A DNA stretch of 9,353 nucleotides from an uncultured Clostridium sp. (lineage in GTDB: Bacteria; Bacillota_I; Bacilli_A; RF39; UBA660), in NCBI GenBank assembly GCA_902493795.1, contig CABUQZ010000035.1, positions 1-9,353 on the forward strand. The letters are read 5' to 3'. Below, in pieces: positions 1 to 6,710 of the stretch (position 1 is its first letter; every line of letters begins with the position of its first letter). The translations under genes and the position numbers were made by a program. Under the pieces are notes generated by a model. That model saw nothing but the letters and a program-made list of their open reading frames with translations. It searched no databases and was not told the DNA's origin.

Positions 1-13
1 ATCACCACCAGTA
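1..13 (-). rRNA. Possible 5' end of a 5S rRNA (runs off the window)
   Basis: On the minus strand the last bases before the window edge read TTACTGGTGGTGAT. The start predicted from the promoter at 47-19 falls at about position 12, at ACTGGTGGTGAT. The 5' ends of many Firmicutes 5S rRNAs have the form xxTGGTGGyGATrGC, so the match is suggestive. Only about a dozen bases are visible, so another short RNA or a gene leader is equally possible. Confidence 0.27.
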
Positions 14-18
14 AGCCC

Positions 19-47
19 AATATATCAAACATAAGTTTGTATGTCAA
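19..47 (-). promoter_or_regulatory. Strong sigma-A promoter pointing out of the window
   Basis: On the minus strand there is a perfect -35 TTGACA (47-42), a 17-base spacer and a -10 TATATT (24-19). The TG at 27-26 precedes the -10 by one base, which makes it an extended -10. Predicted transcription starts near 12 and leaves the window at base 1, so the product is not visible. It lies downstream of the dnaJ terminator and therefore begins an independent transcription unit. The spacer also holds the inverted repeat CAAAC/GTTTG, which may be chance. Confidence 0.66.
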
Positions 48-110
48 TCACTTTTTTTAGTAAATTTTAAATATACATTTCATTTGGTTTTATGAACTTT
101 CCTATAAGGT

Positions 111-139
111 AAAAAAAGATAAACAAACAAATGTTTATC
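111..139 (-). terminator. Intrinsic terminator of the hrcA-grpE-dnaK-pepF-dnaJ operon
   Basis: Read on the minus strand, an 8-bp perfect stem GATAAACA/TGTTTATC (139-132 with 125-118) has a 6-base loop and is followed by seven T (117-111). The first stem base pair begins inside the dnaJ stop codon TGA (140-138). It is the only convincing terminator downstream of the hrcA promoter, so it most likely ends the five-gene transcript. Confidence 0.88.
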
Positions 140-1253
140 AATTTTTCTCATTATTTAAAGTAAATTTATCAAAAGTACTAATAGTAGAGTCATCTAAGTC
201 AGTGTCTTCTAACTCTTCGAAAAGCTGTTTCTGTGTCTTCGATAGCTTCTTAGGCATTCTAACGTCCATTATAACGTACATATCACCTTTATTAATACCT
301 TTCCCTTTAATCCTTTGTTTATCTCCTGTGTTAGTTCCTTCAGGAATAGTAAGTTTAACATTACCATATAAAGTAGGTATTTCTTTTTTTGTTCCTAATG
401 TAGCTTCAGCAATGTTAATAGGTACTTTAAGATAAATGTCATCTCCATCTCTTTCAAAGAATTCATGTTTTTCAACGACAAACTCTAAATACAAATCTCC
501 ATTAGGACCACCATTAACACCAGGTCCACCTTTTCCAGATAATCTTAATCTATTACCTGTATCAACACCTTTTGGAACGTTTACTGTAATAGTCTTATTT
601 TGAATAATTCTACCAGTACCTCTACAAGATGAGCATTTTGTTTTATAAATCTTACCTTTTCCATTACAAGTGCTACAAGTTGAACGAGACATAAAAGTAC
701 CAAATAAAGTTCTTTGTTCAGAAGTAGTAGTTCCACTACCATGACAATCAGGACAAGTAGTTTCTCCACTTCCACCTTTTCCATCACAATCTTCACAAAT
801 ATCATTTACTTCTAACTTAATATCCTTTTCACATCCAAATACAGCTTCAAGGAAAGTAAGTCTTACTCTCATTAACTTGTCGTCTCCAGCTCTTTTAGCG
901 TTTTTAGAACTTCCTCCAAAACCACCGAACCCACCAGAGAATATATTATCAAATATATCGCCAAAGTCGAATGAAGAAGAGCCTTCAAACCCTCCAAATC
1001 CACCAAATCCAGATCCACCTGCTCCACCTTGTTCAAATGCAGCATGACCAAATTGATCATATTGGCGACGTTTATTTTCATCACTTAATACTTCATAAGC
1101 TTCCTGTACTTCTTTAAATTTCTGTTCAGCATCAGGTTCTTTACATATATCAGGATGATACTTTTTAGCAAGTTTTCTATATGCACTTTTAATATCAGCA
1201 TCAGATGCATCTTTTGATACACCTAAAACCTCATAATAATCTTTTTTATTCAT
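138..1253 (-). CDS. dnaJ: Chaperone protein DnaJ (Hsp40, type I)
   Basis: Cytoplasmic J-domain co-chaperone that binds unfolded protein, hands it to DnaK and stimulates DnaK ATP hydrolysis. The 371-residue product has the full type I layout: a J domain (about 5-70) with the HPD motif at 33-35, a Gly/Phe-rich linker (about 73-115), and a zinc-binding domain with four CxxCxGxG repeats at 153-160, 167-174, 193-200 and 207-214. The C-terminal substrate-binding domains follow. No key residue is missing and the length is normal. The ATG overlaps the last 8 bases of pepF. The nearest Shine-Dalgarno-like GGTGAGG lies inside pepF only 3 bases before the ATG, so translation probably depends on coupling to pepF. 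It is the last gene of the CIRCE-controlled operon; the terminator stem begins in its stop codon. Confidence 0.98.
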   Translation of the reverse strand: MNKKDYYEVLGVSKDASDADIKSAYRKLAKKYHPDICKEPDAEQKFKEVQEAYEVLSDENKRRQYDQFGHAAFEQGGAGGSGFGGFGGFEGSSSFDFGDIFDNIFSGGFGGFGGSSKNAKRAGDDKLMRVRLTFLEAVFGCEKDIKLEVNDICEDCDGKGGSGETTCPDCHGSGTTTSEQRTLFGTFMSRSTCSTCNGKGKIYKTKCSSCRGTGRIIQNKTITVNVPKGVDTGNRLRLSGKGGPGVNGGPNGDLYLEFVVEKHEFFERDGDDIYLKVPINIAEATLGTKKEIPTLYGNVKLTIPEGTNTGDKQRIKGKGINKGDMYVIMDVRMPKKLSKTQKQLFEELEDTDLDDSTISTFDKFTLNNEKN

Positions 1254-3075
1254 CTACCTCACCACTACTCTTTTTATATTCATTATAAGTTTCTTCAAAT
1301 TGATCGACTAACTCACTAAACATCTTAATTGCATTATCACAAACAGTCTTTTTAGTAAGGTCAACACCATTAATCTTTAATTCTTCATTAGGAGCCATTG
1401 TACTTCCAGTTTTCAAAAATTCTAAGTAATTTTTTACTGCATCTTTTTTACCATCTAATATTTGAGAAACAATATATGACGCAGATGCAAGCCCTGTAGC
1501 ATATTTATACATATAGAAGTTGTAATATAAATGTGGCATTCTTCCCCATTCATATCTTAAAACGTCATCAAGAACAACTCCATCTCCAAAATACTTTTGA
1601 TTTAATTTAAAGAAATAATCACTAATAGAGTCTGCAGTTAATGCTTCATCTTTTTCAGCTTGACTAAATAAAAACTTTTCAAACTCTTCATACATTGTCT
1701 GACGATATATAGTTCCTTTAAATAACTCCATAAGTTTATCAAGAACAAATAATTTTTCTTTAATATCTTTAGTAGTATTTATAACATGTTTTGCAAGTAA
1801 TAATTCGTTAACAGTTGATGCAACTTCTGCAACTACTATTGAATAATCAGAATAAATGTATGGATTATTTTTTCTAGAATAATAACTATGCATTGAATGA
1901 CCTAATTCGTGAATTATTGTTGAAACATCATTATATCCACCTTGGAAATTAGTTAATATATATTGATAAGTATCGTATCCACCAGATGAGAATGCTCCAC
2001 CTCTTTTACCTTCATTAGGATAAACATCAATCCAGCGTTCATCAAAAGCTTTTTTTATATTATTTACATAGTCTTCTCCAAAGACATTTAATGTTTCTAA
2101 AATCAATTTTTTAGCATCAAGATAAGAATATGTCTTTTCATATTTTGGAAGTGAATCAGCATATATATCGTAAACATGTAACTCATCTAAACCTAACATT
2201 TCTTTTTTTATTCTATAATATTTAAATAAAGGTTCAAAACCATTTGATACACTTTCAATTAATGAATCAAATACTTTAGAAGATAACTCATCATGATACA
2301 TTGCAGCATCTAAACTACTTTTATATCCTCTTAATTTATTAAATGTTGCAGTTTGATTTATCTCTCCTTCTAATAACTTAGCAAGAGTTGTTTTATATCT
2401 TCCATAAGTACTATAAAGACCTATAAAAGCATCACGTCTAACACGTTTATCTTTTGATTTTACATATATAGAATAATTAGTATTAGTTAGTGTTACTTCA
2501 TTATTATTTATATCTTTAATAGTACCAAAATCTATATCAGAATCAGTAAGCATTTCAAATAAAGTATTATTATTTGAATATGCTTTTGTAAGATCAGTTA
2601 TAAGTTTTTCTTCCTGTTCACTTAACATATACTTTTTATATCTAAATGACTTTTCTAAATAAGTTTTATATTCTTTTAGTTTATCGTATTCTTGATACAT
2701 TATTTCTATATCACTATAGTCTATACTAAGAAGTAAAGGTTCATAAAAAGAAGTAGCCTTATTAAATTTAATTGATAAATTCTCAGCTTTATTCATAAGT
2801 TCAATTGACTTAGAACAAGAAATATCTTCACTGTATTTTAAATGTGCATATATTTCTATTTTTTCTATTTTTCTTGCAACGCTATAAACTGTATCAATAG
2901 CATCATACAAATCTTTAGCACTTTTTTTCATTGTATCTTTAAATTTTGTTAATTTAGGAATTTCTTTTTCTACTTTACTGACTTCTTTTAAATAATCATC
3001 ATCAGTTTTAAAAATAGCTGTTAAATCCCATTTATACTCATCTGATATTTCACTTCTTTTATTTATCTTTTTCAT
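1246..3075 (-). CDS. pepF: Oligoendopeptidase F (M3B zinc metallopeptidase)
   Basis: Cytoplasmic zinc oligopeptidase of family M3B that cuts short peptides, typically after proteases have released them. The 609-residue length is usual for PepF/PepB. The zinc site is clear: HELGH at 389-393, then AEVASTVNE with the likely third ligand Glu417, 24 residues after the second His. The C-terminal stretch with HLYYNFYMYKYATG (515-528) matches the conserved M3B region that lines the substrate cleft. There is no signal peptide. The ATG at 3075 follows AGGAG by 5 bases. The gene lies between dnaK (56-base gap) and dnaJ (8-base overlap) with no convincing promoter of its own, so it is probably transcribed with the Hsp70 genes. 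This position is unusual, since dnaK and dnaJ are normally adjacent in Bacillota. The exact PepF/PepB subgroup is not resolved. Confidence 0.95.
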   Translation of the reverse strand: MKKINKRSEISDEYKWDLTAIFKTDDDYLKEVSKVEKEIPKLTKFKDTMKKSAKDLYDAIDTVYSVARKIEKIEIYAHLKYSEDISCSKSIELMNKAENLSIKFNKATSFYEPLLLSIDYSDIEIMYQEYDKLKEYKTYLEKSFRYKKYMLSEQEEKLITDLTKAYSNNNTLFEMLTDSDIDFGTIKDINNNEVTLTNTNYSIYVKSKDKRVRRDAFIGLYSTYGRYKTTLAKLLEGEINQTATFNKLRGYKSSLDAAMYHDELSSKVFDSLIESVSNGFEPLFKYYRIKKEMLGLDELHVYDIYADSLPKYEKTYSYLDAKKLILETLNVFGEDYVNNIKKAFDERWIDVYPNEGKRGGAFSSGGYDTYQYILTNFQGGYNDVSTIIHELGHSMHSYYSRKNNPYIYSDYSIVVAEVASTVNELLLAKHVINTTKDIKEKLFVLDKLMELFKGTIYRQTMYEEFEKFLFSQAEKDEALTADSISDYFFKLNQKYFGDGVVLDDVLRYEWGRMPHLYYNFYMYKYATGLASASYIVSQILDGKKDAVKNYLEFLKTGSTMAPNEELKINGVDLTKKTVCDNAIKMFSELVDQFEETYNEYKKSSGEVDE

Positions 3076-3089
3076 ATTTTCTCCTCATA

Positions 3090-3120
3090 ACTAGAACAAA
3101 GCTCTAGTTTCCTAGAACTT
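3090..3120 (-). promoter_or_regulatory. Competing hairpins between dnaK and pepF (possible attenuator)
   Basis: Three CTAG-centred segments sit in the short gap. On the minus strand, hairpin A pairs AAGTTCTAG with CTAGAGCTT around a GAAA loop (3120-3099, 9 bp with one G-T pair) and is followed by the weak T-rich TTGTTCT. Hairpin B pairs AACTAGA with TCTAGTT (about 3109-3089). Both use the middle segment, so they cannot form together. Hairpin B ends just before the pepF Shine-Dalgarno AGGAG. The region could be a leaky terminator or a processing site; the role is inferred from base pairing only. Confidence 0.4.
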
Positions 3121-3131
3121 CATTTAACATA

Positions 3132-4976
3132 TTATTTTTCTTCGTAATCTGCTTCTTGAACGTCGTCATTTTTCTTTTTCTTAGAAGATTTCTTATCGTC
3201 ATCATCATCATCTTCATCTTTAGAAGACTCTTCTTGTTGTTCTTTTTGAACTTGTTCGTATACTTTTGTAGCAAGTTCAGTAGCTTTTTCTTGTAAAGCA
3301 TCTCTTTTTTCTTTGATTTCATCTATATCATCTTTATCAAGAGCTTTCTTTAAGTCTTCAACAAGTTCTTCTGCTTTTTCTTTTTCTTTATCAGATATCT
3401 TGTCTTTTAAGTCTTTTAATGATTTTTCAGTTTGGAAAACAAGTTGTTCAGCATCATTTCTTAAGTCAGCTTCTTCTTTACGTTTTTCATCTTTTTCTTT
3501 ATTTTCTTCAGCTTCTTTAACCATTCTTTCAATCTCATCATCAGATAAGTTTGTTGAAGCAGTTATAGTAATATGTTGTTCTTTGTTAGTTCCTAAGTCT
3601 TTAGCTTTAACATTAACGATACCATTGGCATCAATATCAAATGTTACTTCAATTTGAGGAACTCCACGAGGTGCTCTTGGAATACCTGTTAATTGGAAGT
3701 TTCCTAAAGTCTTATTATCTTCAGCCATAGGTCTTTCACCTTGTAAAATGTGAATATCAACTGCTGGTTGGTTATCTGCTGCTGTTGAGAATACTTGTTT
3801 CTTACTAGTTGGTATTGTAGTATTCTTTGGAATTAATGTAGTCATAACTCCACCTAATGTTTCGATACCAAGAGAAAGTGGGGTAACGTCAAGTAATACT
3901 ATATCGTTTACTTCTCCTGTTAATACTCCACCTTGAATAGCAGCTCCCATAGCAACAACTTCGTCTGGGTTAACTTCACGAGATGGTTCTTTTCCAAGTT
4001 CTTCTTTAATTATTTCTTGTACTTTAGGAATACGAGTAGATCCACCTACTAATAAGATCTTATCGATATCTGATTTTTTAACTTTAGCATCTTTCATAGC
4101 TTGACGAACTGGTTCAATTGTAGATTCAAGTAAATCACTAATTAAATCTTCGAATTTAGCACGAGTTAAAGTTACGTCTAAGTGAAGTGGTCCATCTTCT
4201 CCTTGGGAAATAAATGGAGCAGAAATTTGTGTTGAAGTCATACCAGATAAGTCTTTCTTAGCTTTTTCTGCAACTTCTTTTAATCTTTGCATTGCCATTT
4301 TATCTTTAGATAAGTCAATGTCATTTTCTTTCTTGAACTCTTTAACTAAATAGTCCATAATTCTTTCGTCGAAGTCATCTCCACCTAAGTGGTTATTTCC
4401 ACCTGTTCCTTTAACTTCGAATACACCATCACCAAGTTCTAGAACAGAAACATCGAATGTTCCTCCACCTAAGTCATAAACAAGTACTGTATGAGCTTGT
4501 TCTTGTTTATCAAGACCATAAGCAAGAGCAGCAGCAGTAGGTTCATTTATAATTCTTTCTACTTCAAGTCCTGCAATTTTACCAGCATTCTTAGTTGCTT
4601 GTCTTTGTGAGTCATTAAAGTATGCTGGAACAGTAATAACTGCTTTATCAACTTTTTCTCCTAAATAGCTTTCAGCATAATCTTTCATATATCCTAAAAT
4701 CATAGCTGATACTTCTTCAGGTGTATATTTCTTTCCATCTAATTCAACTTTTTTACTAGTACCCATTAATCTCTTAATAGATGATACTGTATTAGGGTTA
4801 GTAATTGCTTGACGCTTTGCAGCATCTCCAACTATTCTTTCACCCTTTTTAAATGCTACTACTGATGGAGTTGTTCTTCCTCCTTCTGGATTTGGAATAA
4901 CTTTAGCTTCTCCACCTTCTAGTACTGCAACACAACTATTTGTTGTACCTAAATCAATTCCTATTATTTTACTCAT
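3132..4976 (-). CDS. dnaK: Molecular chaperone DnaK (Hsp70)
   Basis: ATP-driven cytoplasmic Hsp70 that binds exposed hydrophobic stretches of client proteins, working with DnaJ and GrpE encoded in the same operon. The 614-residue product has the ATPase domain with IDLGTTNSCVAV (7-18) and YDLGGGTFDVSVL (167-179), the interdomain linker NDIVLLDV (357-364), a beta substrate-binding domain (about 365-475) and a helical lid. The roughly 25-residue insertion seen near residue 80 of Gram-negative DnaK is absent, which supports a Gram-positive host. The tail is more charged than usual, with six Asp in a row (589-594), then Lys-rich sequence, then an EADYEEK end resembling the usual DAEYEE tail. The ATG at 4976 follows AAAGGAAG by 6 bases, and grpE ends 21 bases upstream. 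No separate promoter or CIRCE is seen before it. Confidence 0.99.
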   Translation of the reverse strand: MSKIIGIDLGTTNSCVAVLEGGEAKVIPNPEGGRTTPSVVAFKKGERIVGDAAKRQAITNPNTVSSIKRLMGTSKKVELDGKKYTPEEVSAMILGYMKDYAESYLGEKVDKAVITVPAYFNDSQRQATKNAGKIAGLEVERIINEPTAAALAYGLDKQEQAHTVLVYDLGGGTFDVSVLELGDGVFEVKGTGGNNHLGGDDFDERIMDYLVKEFKKENDIDLSKDKMAMQRLKEVAEKAKKDLSGMTSTQISAPFISQGEDGPLHLDVTLTRAKFEDLISDLLESTIEPVRQAMKDAKVKKSDIDKILLVGGSTRIPKVQEIIKEELGKEPSREVNPDEVVAMGAAIQGGVLTGEVNDIVLLDVTPLSLGIETLGGVMTTLIPKNTTIPTSKKQVFSTAADNQPAVDIHILQGERPMAEDNKTLGNFQLTGIPRAPRGVPQIEVTFDIDANGIVNVKAKDLGTNKEQHITITASTNLSDDEIERMVKEAEENKEKDEKRKEEADLRNDAEQLVFQTEKSLKDLKDKISDKEKEKAEELVEDLKKALDKDDIDEIKEKRDALQEKATELATKVYEQVQKEQQEESSKDEDDDDDDKKSSKKKKNDDVQEADYEEK

Positions 4977-4997
4977 ATATATCTTCCTTTCAAATTT

Positions 4998-5582
4998 TTA
5001 TTCATTATCTAATTTATTTACAATGACTTTAGCAGCTCTTATAACCTTGCCCTTTAATGTATATCCTTTTAATAAACACTCTAAAACGGTATCATTAGGT
5101 TTAGTCTCATCATGAGCAGTCATTAAAGCCTCATGAATGTTTGGATCAAACTCTTTTCCAACTGTTTCTATTTCTTCAACTCCATATTTTTTTAAAGTGT
5201 CGGAAATATGTGAATAAATCATTTTAAATCCAGCTAAGAATTTTGATAAAGAATCATCAAGATTAGTATCATCAAGCTTTATAGCTCTTTCAAAATTATC
5301 AACTGCTGGGATAAGATCCAATATTAAATCTTGATTAGCAAATTTTAATAAACCTGCTGTTTCTTCATCTTTTCTTTTTCTATAATTAATAAGTTCAGCT
5401 TGTGAATACTTTAACTTATTACTCAAATCTATTATGGTATCATTTAACTTTTTTAATTCATCTTGTGACACTGTTTGATTAGAGTCCGTATTACTACTAG
5501 GTTCGCTTGTATTAACATGCTCATTAGTATTAGGAACAGTATTTTCATTTTTTACTTCCTCTTTCTTTTCTGATTTAAACAT
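4998..5582 (-). CDS. grpE: Nucleotide exchange factor GrpE
   Basis: Dimeric cytoplasmic exchange factor that releases ADP from DnaK and so resets the Hsp70 cycle. The 194 residues are normal for the family. A low-complexity Asn/Thr/Ser/Glu-rich N-terminal segment (1-40) is followed by the dimerising helix (about 41-85, with NYRKRKDEE at 66-74), IPAVDNFERA (91-100), EFDPNIHEALM (144-154) and the C-terminal beta-domain signature GYTLKGKVIRAAKVIV (173-188). The ATG at 5582 is preceded by AGGAG (5592-5588). That site overlaps the hrcA stop codon TAG (5593-5591), so the two genes are tightly coupled. Confidence 0.97.
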   Translation of the reverse strand: MFKSEKKEEVKNENTVPNTNEHVNTSEPSSNTDSNQTVSQDELKKLNDTIIDLSNKLKYSQAELINYRKRKDEETAGLLKFANQDLILDLIPAVDNFERAIKLDDTNLDDSLSKFLAGFKMIYSHISDTLKKYGVEEIETVGKEFDPNIHEALMTAHDETKPNDTVLECLLKGYTLKGKVIRAAKVIVNKLDNE

Positions 5583-5590
5583 ATCTTCTC

Positions 5591-6577
5591 CTATTTCTTT
5601 TCAATATTTTCTTTAATATACTCAAGAAGATTAACTACACGATCATATTCCATTCTTTTAGGTCCTACAATCGCAATTGTACCTTCTTCTCTATCGGTTT
5701 TGTACTTAGTCCTAATAACTGTCATATCGCTATCTATATTAGTTTCTTTACCAATATAAATATTAATATTGTTATCATCATCAGATTCTACTATGTTATC
5801 GATATTATCATCAAGTTTCTTTAAAACATCTTTAACTTTATCGACGTTTGAAAACTCTGGAAGTTTTAGAATGTTACTTTTTCCCATAACATCGACATTT
5901 TTATTAGTAAATGTAGTAAAGACATTGTAAAAAGCATTATAAAGTCTTTCATGCTCTTTAACATATCTTCCAATTATTGGTTTAATTTCAAATTCAAGCT
6001 TTGAAGAAACCTCATCAATTGGAGTACCAATAATCATATTATTGATTAAAGTAACTGTCTTTTTAATCTCATCAAGACTAATTCCTGATACATTGATTGT
6101 CTTATGTTCAACAAAACCTTTATCTGTAATAACAACAACAACCATCGTATCATCATTTAAAGGTACAATATTTACTTCCTTAAGTGTGTTATCATGTGAT
6201 TTAGTACCTAAAACAACAGAAGTATAATTAGTTATATCAGATACAATTTCTAAGCTTTTTTTAATACAATCAGAAAGCTCTAATTGATTATTGCTAAATA
6301 TAAGCTGAAGCTTAAGCATATCTTCTCCACTAATTTCTTTAGGTTTCATAAGATTATTTACATAATACCTATAACCTTCTTCACTAGGAATTCTACCACT
6401 TGAAGTATGAGTTTTCTCAAGTAAACCAAACTCTTCAAGAGTAGCCATCTCACTTCTTACTGTCGCACTTGAACAATTAAGAGTATCACAAATTAAATTA
6501 GATCCGACTGGCTTAGCATTCTTAACATATTCAACTACAATAAGTTTAAGTATCTCTTTCTGTCTATCAGTTAACAC
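5591..6577 (-). CDS. hrcA: Heat-inducible transcription repressor HrcA
   Basis: Repressor of class I heat-shock genes that binds CIRCE operators. In studied Bacillota its folding depends on GroE, which links repression to free chaperone. The N-terminal winged helix spans about 1-75, with LTDRQKEILKLIV at 2-14, PVGS at 23-26, the recognition segment CSSATVRSEMATLEEFGLLE (35-54) and SSGRIPSEEGYRYYV (59-73). The GAF-like and inserted dimerisation regions follow. I chose the GTG at 6577 (328 residues) because AGAGGTG (6589-6583) lies 5 bases upstream and the protein then begins in the usual way at LTDRQ. The in-frame ATG at 6601 would add eight residues, lacks a good Shine-Dalgarno and lies within the CIRCE operator. 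As first gene of the operon it is probably autoregulated through the two CIRCE sites. Confidence 0.96.
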   Translation of the reverse strand: MLTDRQKEILKLIVVEYVKNAKPVGSNLICDTLNCSSATVRSEMATLEEFGLLEKTHTSSGRIPSEEGYRYYVNNLMKPKEISGEDMLKLQLIFSNNQLELSDCIKKSLEIVSDITNYTSVVLGTKSHDNTLKEVNIVPLNDDTMVVVVITDKGFVEHKTINVSGISLDEIKKTVTLINNMIIGTPIDEVSSKLEFEIKPIIGRYVKEHERLYNAFYNVFTTFTNKNVDVMGKSNILKLPEFSNVDKVKDVLKKLDDNIDNIVESDDDNNINIYIGKETNIDSDMTVIRTKYKTDREEGTIAIVGPKRMEYDRVVNLLEYIKENIEKK

Positions 6578-6589
6578 ATAATCACCTCT

Positions 6590-6616
6590 TAAGCACTGCA
6601 TTTCTCAAAGTGCTAA
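6590..6616 (-). promoter_or_regulatory. CIRCE operator 2 (start site / leader)
   Basis: An inverted repeat of TAAGCACT (6590-6597, plus strand) and AGTGCTAA (6609-6616) is separated by 11 bases. That is the standard CIRCE geometry (TTAGCACTC-N9-GAGTGCTAA), with one substitution in one arm and the ninth arm positions not conserved. It covers the predicted start of hrcA transcription (about 6614) and ends at the hrcA Shine-Dalgarno. HrcA bound here should block initiation; as RNA it could form a leader hairpin. Confidence 0.82.
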
Positions 6617-6620
6617 ATAC

Positions 6621-6649
6621 ATTATAATATTATGCTTAGCACTTGTCAA
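6621..6649 (-). promoter_or_regulatory. Consensus sigma-A promoter of the hrcA operon
   Basis: On the minus strand there is a perfect TTGACA (6649-6644), exactly 17 bases and a perfect TATAAT (6626-6621). The predicted start is near 6614. The -35 lies in the spacer of CIRCE 1 and abuts one of its arms, while CIRCE 2 covers the start. A promoter this strong fits an operon held down by a repressor and released on heat shock. Confidence 0.92.
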
Positions 6650-6663
6650 TATATGAGTGCTAA
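6636..6663 (-). promoter_or_regulatory. CIRCE operator 1 (around the -35)
   Basis: TTAGCACT (6636-6643) and AGTGCTAA (6656-6663) are perfect inverted 8-base arms that match CIRCE exactly. There are 12 bases between them instead of the usual 11, so the spacer of the 9-base arms is N10 rather than N9. The ninth pair is T/G. The -35 TTGACA is embedded in the spacer, so HrcA binding here should exclude RNA polymerase. The extra base would rotate the arms slightly and might weaken binding. Confidence 0.85.
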
Positions 6664-6669
6664 TTTTAA

Positions 6670-6696
6670 AAAAATAAAAAAGTAGATTTCTCTACT
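6670..6696 (-). terminator. Intrinsic terminator of the BI-1 family gene
   Basis: On the minus strand AGTAGA-GAAA-TCTACT (6696-6681) forms a 6-bp stem with a GAAA tetraloop, followed by TTTTTATTTT. It starts 14 bases after the stop codon of the membrane protein gene and lies just upstream of CIRCE 1. It therefore separates that gene from the hrcA operon. Confidence 0.85.
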
Positions 6697-6710
6697 CTTA
6701 TTATTAATAC

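Noticed and set aside
138..140. Mycoplasma-type code (TGA = Trp), since dnaJ ends TGA-TAA
   Set aside because: Trp codons checked in pepF, the BI-1 family gene and the lysin are TGG, and no gene needs TGA read-through.
202..435. Plus-strand open frames at 202-435, 3313-3657, 6042-6227, 7500-7745 and 8959-9165
   Set aside because: They lie antisense to clear genes, lack family resemblance, and are explained by the codon composition of the minus-strand genes.
3104..3322. Minus-strand open frames at 581-805, 872-1084 and 3104-3322
   Set aside because: They are alternate-frame readings of dnaJ and dnaK repetitive codons (Lys/Met/Val-rich nonsense), not separate genes.
4977..4997. A separate promoter or CIRCE before grpE, dnaK or dnaJ
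   Set aside because: The gaps are 8 and 21 bases and an 8-base overlap, with no -35/-10 pair or CIRCE arm visible, so one operon promoter suffices.
6578..6601. ATG at 6601 as the hrcA start
   Set aside because: It lies within the second CIRCE operator and has no convincing Shine-Dalgarno. The GTG at 6577 follows AGAGGTG and gives the usual LTDRQ N-terminus.
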